A stretch of DNA of 64,000 nt from Firmicutes bacterium CAG:24053_14 (GTDB lineage Bacteria; Bacillota; Clostridia; Oscillospirales; Oscillospiraceae). The stretch covers positions 129,598 to 193,597 of the forward strand of contig MNSZ01000061.1 of the NCBI GenBank assembly GCA_001916715.1, given 5' to 3'. Shown here one piece after another: positions 60,512 to 64,000 of this stretch. The notes beneath the pieces were generated by a model. It saw nothing but the letters and a program-made list of their open reading frames with translations. It did no database searches and was not told the DNA's origin. Position numbers and translations under genes: made by a program. Positions within the stretch are counted from its first letter, which is position 1. The number at the start of each line of letters is the position of its first letter.

Positions 60512-61358
60512 ATTTGCGTTTCTTTTTGCCCTTTCCATGAGACACCTGCGGTCGTGCTTTCCCTCGCTGACTGATAGGATTTTTCATATACTTGGACTTT
60601 TTAAGAATCCCAATCAGCGAAACAAATTCTTCTTTTGTGAGGGCGTCATAGTCAAGGCCGATGGTCGCAAGGTATGCGCGGATCTTCTTTTCCTCAGAAC
60701 TGCCTTCAAAGTTCATCGCATCCTGCAACTGACCCTGTACGGTTGCTGCGAGGGATGTTTCGTCCGCAGTCATGGTGTCTGGGCGATGCTCATTCCGAAT
60801 GTCACGGAGAATACCTTTCAGGTCATCCGCAATCAGGCTTCCGAAATATTCATCCTCCCGAATCTGTGCTACTTCCAGCGTCCGCAGATGCAGGTCATTT
60901 TCATCGCCGCCATTTTTCATCAATGCCATCTGCCGGACGGCTTCCAGAACGGCGTTCATATCGTTGACCCGCATATCCGCGATCCGGTCAACGTAAATCT
61001 CGGTGTCCAGCATGAACCGCTGGAACTCCTTATGGCAGATCAGCTCCGACAGCAGCCGGTGATTGAACTTGCCCGTTCTCAATACTTCGATTGCATCATC
61101 ACCCAAATGCAGAGCGTTTAGCTCTGTGTTTGGGTGATTTTTTTGTTCTGTCAGTCCCAGCAGGTAATCGGTGGACACGCCGTAGAACTTCGCCAGCTCC
61201 ACCATACTGAACGGGCTGATGTCCTTGAAATCGTCGGCTTCGTATTTTCCCAGCGCGGACTTTGAAATACCTGTTTCCGCAGATAGCTGTTCCAGCGTCA
61301 GACTGCGCTCCACGCGCAGGTCTTTGAGCCGTTCCTGAATAGTGAGTTTTGGCTGCAT
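60510..61358 (-). CDS. XRE-family regulator, accessory-element type
   Basis: 282 residues. Helix-turn-helix in the first 65 residues (RLKDLRVERSLTLEQLSAETGISKSALGKYE), then a helical C-terminal domain and a Lys-rich tail. This type is frequent in integrative elements and prophages of gut Firmicutes. SD is AGGGAGGA, 6-8 nt before ATG 61358. GC is still moderate. The target is probably the promoter of this island. Confidence 0.82.
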   Translation of the reverse strand: MQPKLTIQERLKDLRVERSLTLEQLSAETGISKSALGKYEADDFKDISPFSMVELAKFYGVSTDYLLGLTEQKNHPNTELNALHLGDDAIEVLRTGKFNHRLLSELICHKEFQRFMLDTEIYVDRIADMRVNDMNAVLEAVRQMALMKNGGDENDLHLRTLEVAQIREDEYFGSLIADDLKGILRDIRNEHRPDTMTADETSLAATVQGQLQDAMNFEGSSEEKKIRAYLATIGLDYDALTKEEFVSLIGILKKSKYMKNPISQRGKARPQVSHGKGKKKRK

Positions 61359-61379
61359 GGCGGTGTCCTCCCTTCAAAT

Positions 61380-61690
61380 TCCTGCCCTTTTCCGGTCTTG
61401 TCCATAAGCGTGGAAATTTGCATTTTTCGGTGTGTTTTCCGACCTCTTGGATATACGGGAGAGGGCTATATTTTTCGCTAAAATGGTCTTGCAATCGCAC
61501 CTGAACCTTGAAAATTGCATGACCGTCCGAACGGGATATGTCCTATGTCCCCCAGCGAAGTAACCGCCATGACCGCGAAAGCGTGAGCGTACCAACGGGG
61601 ACGAAACGCCGGGAGCGATCCTCCGGGCAGGAACGACGTTCGGAAAGAGCGGCAAAATCGAATGTAAAAATCAAAGCAAGTTAAAACGGC
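61380..61690. other. Non-coding, GC-rich, structured-looking segment of the island
   Basis: No convincing gene. It contains CCGCGAAAGCG, GGAGCGATCCTCCGG and CGAACGGG-type hairpins, TATGTCCTATGTCC, and a sequence CCTTGAAAATTGCATG. It may hold a promoter, a small RNA or a transfer origin; nothing proves which. Confidence 0.4.
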
Positions 61691-61722
61691 GAAAAAGTTT
61701 TCTGCTCTGTGCGGTTATCTGC

Positions 61723-61965
61723 ATGGAACAGAGCGCTATCCGGCAGCGAACGATGTTTGCTGTCTGGTTTGATATTTCGCCGTTTCACACAAAGACACAC
61801 CAAACGGCAAAAGCGGAAGGTGTCGCCTGTGACCAACGTATCATCGGCGGCATTTCCAGCGAAAAGCCGTGTATTAAAAACCAGCGCCCTATGGCGAATG
61901 GATGTCACGATTTGACAAATCCATTTTACCATAGAGCGCGCCGAAAAAACAGGAGGAAAGTTTGA
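61723..61965 (+). CDS. Possible small island protein
   Basis: 80 residues (MEQSAIRQRTMFAVWFDISP...). No family recognised. Codon use is normal and the SD of the next gene lies in its last codons, but it has no clear SD of its own; a frame on the opposite strand (61681-61932) is also open. Treat as tentative. Confidence 0.35.
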   Translation: MEQSAIRQRTMFAVWFDISPFHTKTHQTAKAEGVACDQRIIGGISSEKPCIKNQRPMANGCHDLTNPFYHRARRKNRRKV

Positions 61966-61967
61966 AT

Positions 61968-62186
61968 ATGAGAAAATCTGAAACCTATCGCAACGAGATC
62001 AAGTCCTACATCGTCCGCACCGGCATGACCATGACCGAGTACCTCTCCGATGAATACGGCTGGAGCCGCAGCGTCCCCAATCTCTCCGGTAAGCTCAAGC
62101 GCGGCTCGCTCCGCTATGGCGAGGCGGTGGAGCTGGCGGACGCGCTGGGATATGACATTGTGTGGCAGAAGCGGAAAAATAGCTAA
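61968..62186 (+). CDS. Small helix-turn-helix protein of integrative elements
   Basis: 72 residues: MRKSETYRNEIKSYIVRTG, then MTEYLSDEYGWSRSVPNLSGKLKRGSLRY, a Cro/XRE-like fold with the second helix SVPNLSGKL. SD GGAGG is 11 nt before ATG 61968 and 5 nt before a TTG at 61962. LLM-like small regulators of this kind sit in gut ICEs. Confidence 0.7.
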   Translation: MRKSETYRNEIKSYIVRTGMTMTEYLSDEYGWSRSVPNLSGKLKRGSLRYGEAVELADALGYDIVWQKRKNS

Positions 62187-62291
62187 TTACACCACAAGAT
62201 GAACAAAAAATCTATAATCATAGATTTTAATTGCACTTTTTCGAGTTTTGCGATATAATAAAAGAAATTCAAAAGCACGATGAGGTGTAAA

Positions 62292-62501
62292 ATGGAAATC
62301 AGCTATAACAAATTGTGGAAGCTGCTAATTGATAAAGGCATGAATAAAACAGATTTGAGAACTAAGGCACATTTAAGTTCTGGAACAATGGCTAAATTAG
62401 GGAAAAATGAAAATGTAACCACAGATATTCTTGTTCGTATTTGCACTGTTTTACAATGTGACTTGGCTGATATTATGGAACTTCAGTCGGTTGGAGAGTA
62501 A
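62292..62501 (+). CDS. Small XRE-family regulator, likely controller of the restriction system
   Basis: 69 residues: a lone helix-turn-helix (NKTDLRTKAHLSSGTMAKLGKNENVTTDILVRIC). GC is far lower than the chromosome. ATG 62292 follows SD GAGGTG; the ATG at 62280 precedes the SD. It lies 41 nt before the methylase, as control proteins of type II systems do, so that role is likely but not proven. Confidence 0.78.
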   Translation: MEISYNKLWKLLIDKGMNKTDLRTKAHLSSGTMAKLGKNENVTTDILVRICTVLQCDLADIMELQSVGE

Positions 62502-62542
62502 TGTAAGCATTTAAAATACAAATGGACAAAGGATTTTGAACT

Positions 62543-63733
62543 ATGAACTCTGAGAGATTAAAAATGATAGATTTGTTTTCAGGTGCAGGCGGCCTTTCTG
62601 AAGGACTATCTGAGGCAGGCTTCCATAGCCTATTTGCATCTGAAATTGTTCCGGTATATGCTCAAACCTACAAAAAAAACCACCCACACACAAACGTATT
62701 TACTGCCGATATTCGAACATTAGATGCAAATAAAGTTCGTACAACATTGGGGATCAAACGTGGAGAACTTGACTTAATTGCTGGTGGCCCTCCGTGCCAA
62801 GGATTTTCTATCAATGCCCCAGTTCGAACTACTTTGGATGAAAGAAACCATCTTTTTAAAGAGTACCTTCGTTTTGTTGACGCTTTTGCTCCGCGTGCCG
62901 TCCTAATTGAAAACGTTCCAGGCTTGGTTTCATTTGAGCATGGTGCAACACTCCATGCGATTTTGGACGCTTTAGCCGAATTGGGATATGGTGCAGATGT
63001 GCGGATTCTAGGTGCGCCATATTATGGCGTTCCTCAAATGCGTTGGCGTACCATTATACTGGGAGTGCGGGGAAGGGCTTTACCTGCGGGGGCTTATCCT
63101 GAGCCGATTTATCATGCCCCGATTCGAGCAAATTTCACCAGTACGTTTGATGGTCAATCGATTATCAAAGAGCCTTCTCCTGAAGCTAATGCAAATTTTG
63201 TCACCGTTTATGAGGCAATTGGAGACCTGCCTCCGTTAGTAAGCGGGGAGCAAGGCGAGGCTATTAAAGAATACCGTTGCGATGCGTTCTGCGACTACCA
63301 ACGCCGATCTCGTTTAGGTTCCGTAGGTGTAATGAATCATGAGGCACCTCGCCTTTCCCCGATAAACCTTAAACGCTTGGAGTATATTCAACCTGGTGGA
63401 AACTGGACTGATATTCCAGATGAGCTGCTGCCAAAAGGAATGCAAAAGGCGCGAAAGTCTGATCACACTAAAAGATATGGACGAGTTCTTCCGGACGGGC
63501 TGGCATCAACCATACTCACGAAATGCGATCCACATTGGGGAGCGTTTTTCCACTATGAACAGAATCGCTCGTTTACAGTCCGTGAGGCGGCTCGTTTACA
63601 GTCGTTCCCCGATCATTTTGTCTTTACAGGAAACCTTGCAGAACAGTTTGCACAAGTAGGCAATGCAGTTCCGCCGCTCTTGGCACAGGCTGTAGGGCTG
63701 TCACTACGTTCAATTTTAGAAATGGAGGATTGA
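62543..63733 (+). CDS. DNA (cytosine-5) methyltransferase
   Basis: 396 residues. C5-methylase motifs in order: DLFSGAGGLSEG (I, SAM), GGPPCQGFS (IV, catalytic Cys), LIENVPGL (VI, Glu), GAPYYGVPQMRWRTIILGV (VIII, RxR-like), and GNAVPPLLAQAVG (X). It protects host DNA in the restriction-modification system. Low GC and AT-rich codons mark it as foreign. The start of the nuclease gene follows 2 nt after its stop. Confidence 0.95.
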   Translation: MNSERLKMIDLFSGAGGLSEGLSEAGFHSLFASEIVPVYAQTYKKNHPHTNVFTADIRTLDANKVRTTLGIKRGELDLIAGGPPCQGFSINAPVRTTLDERNHLFKEYLRFVDAFAPRAVLIENVPGLVSFEHGATLHAILDALAELGYGADVRILGAPYYGVPQMRWRTIILGVRGRALPAGAYPEPIYHAPIRANFTSTFDGQSIIKEPSPEANANFVTVYEAIGDLPPLVSGEQGEAIKEYRCDAFCDYQRRSRLGSVGVMNHEAPRLSPINLKRLEYIQPGGNWTDIPDELLPKGMQKARKSDHTKRYGRVLPDGLASTILTKCDPHWGAFFHYEQNRSFTVREAARLQSFPDHFVFTGNLAEQFAQVGNAVPPLLAQAVGLSLRSILEMED

Positions 63734-63735
63734 TT

Positions 63736-64000
63736 ATGTCGGGCTATATTTCAGAGTTTTTTGGTTACCGAGCAGAGGACTCCTCTGTTACTGCACTTGA
63801 TAATACCTCCAAACAAGTATGCCCTTTTCTTTCCTCATACTGCACGAAGGCTCTTGGAGACAAGACTAATCGTACTTTATCCGGTGTATGTGCTATAAGG
63901 CAAGTATCAGAAGGTTCTCCCGCTGTGATTTGCTGCCCCAATAGAATTTACGCAGACAACTACAAAATGCTGGCTACAATAGCGCTGAAAGCATTTGGCC
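63736..64000 (+). CDS. NotI-like type II restriction endonuclease, partial (5' end)
   Basis: 88 codons to the window edge. MSGYISEFFGYRAEDSSVTA, then CPFLSSYCTKAL, SGVCAI, VICCPNRIYADNYKM: the Cys-rich N-terminus matches the NotI family, in which four Cys bind one Fe atom in a structural site. SD GGAGG at 7 nt from ATG 63736. Next to a C5-methylase, so it forms a complete type II pair. The recognition site cannot be inferred. Confidence 0.8.
   Translation, partial: MSGYISEFFGYRAEDSSVTALDNTSKQVCPFLSSYCTKALGDKTNRTLSGVCAIRQVSEGSPAVICCPNRIYADNYKMLATIALKAFG

Noticed and set aside
61374..61655. Minus-strand open frames in the island leader
   Set aside because: No SD, GC-rich arginine-rich composition, overlap with hairpins; judged non-coding.
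1..64000. tRNA or rRNA genes
   Set aside because: No cloverleaf with the usual TTCGAAT/CCA region or rRNA core sequence was recognised. The recurrent GGTTCGAG in repeats resembles a T-loop but has no matching acceptor or anticodon arms.

Overview
The window looks like a chromosomal piece of a gut-type, high-GC Clostridia (Oscillospiraceae-like Firmicute). Strong purine-rich Shine-Dalgarno (SD) sites, ATG/GTG/TTG starts, a bile salt hydrolase-type gene, BrnQ, SstT, Spx/ArsC, the PFL/ACT pair and the undecaprenyl-phosphate sugar transferase all fit this. No tRNA, rRNA or CRISPR array was seen. This is a judgement from gene families, not a search result.

Layout. 1-6990: a partial MMPL exporter divergent from a CDF metal exporter, then BrnQ divergent from a LysR regulator. 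7-14 kb: a small membrane protein, an ATP-grasp protein, RNase HI, a SHOCT-type membrane protein, a degenerate PurN-like protein and a GT4-CsaB fusion. 14-21 kb: one dense plus-strand run (phosphatase-acetyltransferase fusion, metallophosphoesterase, YgiQ, PPC-domain protein, DUF1294, YeiH exporter, alpha/beta hydrolase). 21-30 kb: a small abundant-looking protein, GH3 glycosidase, two MgtC proteins, D,D-carboxypeptidase and two COG0523 GTPases. 30-41 kb: ABC exporter, choloylglycine hydrolase, Spx/ArsC, ClC channel, GNAT, CmpB-type membrane protein, PlsY, HAD phosphatase. 41-49.6 kb: HypA with a large Fe-S flavoprotein, GntR and zeta-like kinase, SstT, a DNA-binding-like protein, and the ACT/DUF711 pair. 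50-60 kb: BirA, a secreted protein, a C39-like lipoprotein, gltX with a two-component system, trpS, TagO/WecA-type transferase and WecB. 60.3 kb to the end: an accessory island that starts at a truncated phosphatase gene, falls in GC, and carries phage/ICE-type regulators plus a type II restriction-modification system (Dcm-type methylase and the start of a NotI-like nuclease).

The most unusual feature is a dispersed non-coding repeat family found at about 16 junctions between transcription units. Each copy has long inverted ends beginning TTTTTAGAGGCG and ending CGCCTCTAAAAA, and many carry a mosaic of short palindromic modules. The ends lie flush with genes: they supply stop codons and short shared C-terminal tails (LEAN, LEAH, F) to many genes, and they supply the ribosome binding site to at least three others. 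A second, unrelated family occurs twice (34.03 and 47.65 kb) as roughly 290-310 nt three-way-junction-like structures whose homologous right arms show compensatory base changes.

Functionally, TagO, WecB and the GT4-CsaB fusion could together build a pyruvylated, ManNAc-containing secondary cell wall polymer. CDF, MgtC, the COG0523 pair and HypA point to metal homeostasis. Bile salt hydrolase, GH3, BrnQ and SstT fit an intestinal lifestyle based on amino acids and glycosides.
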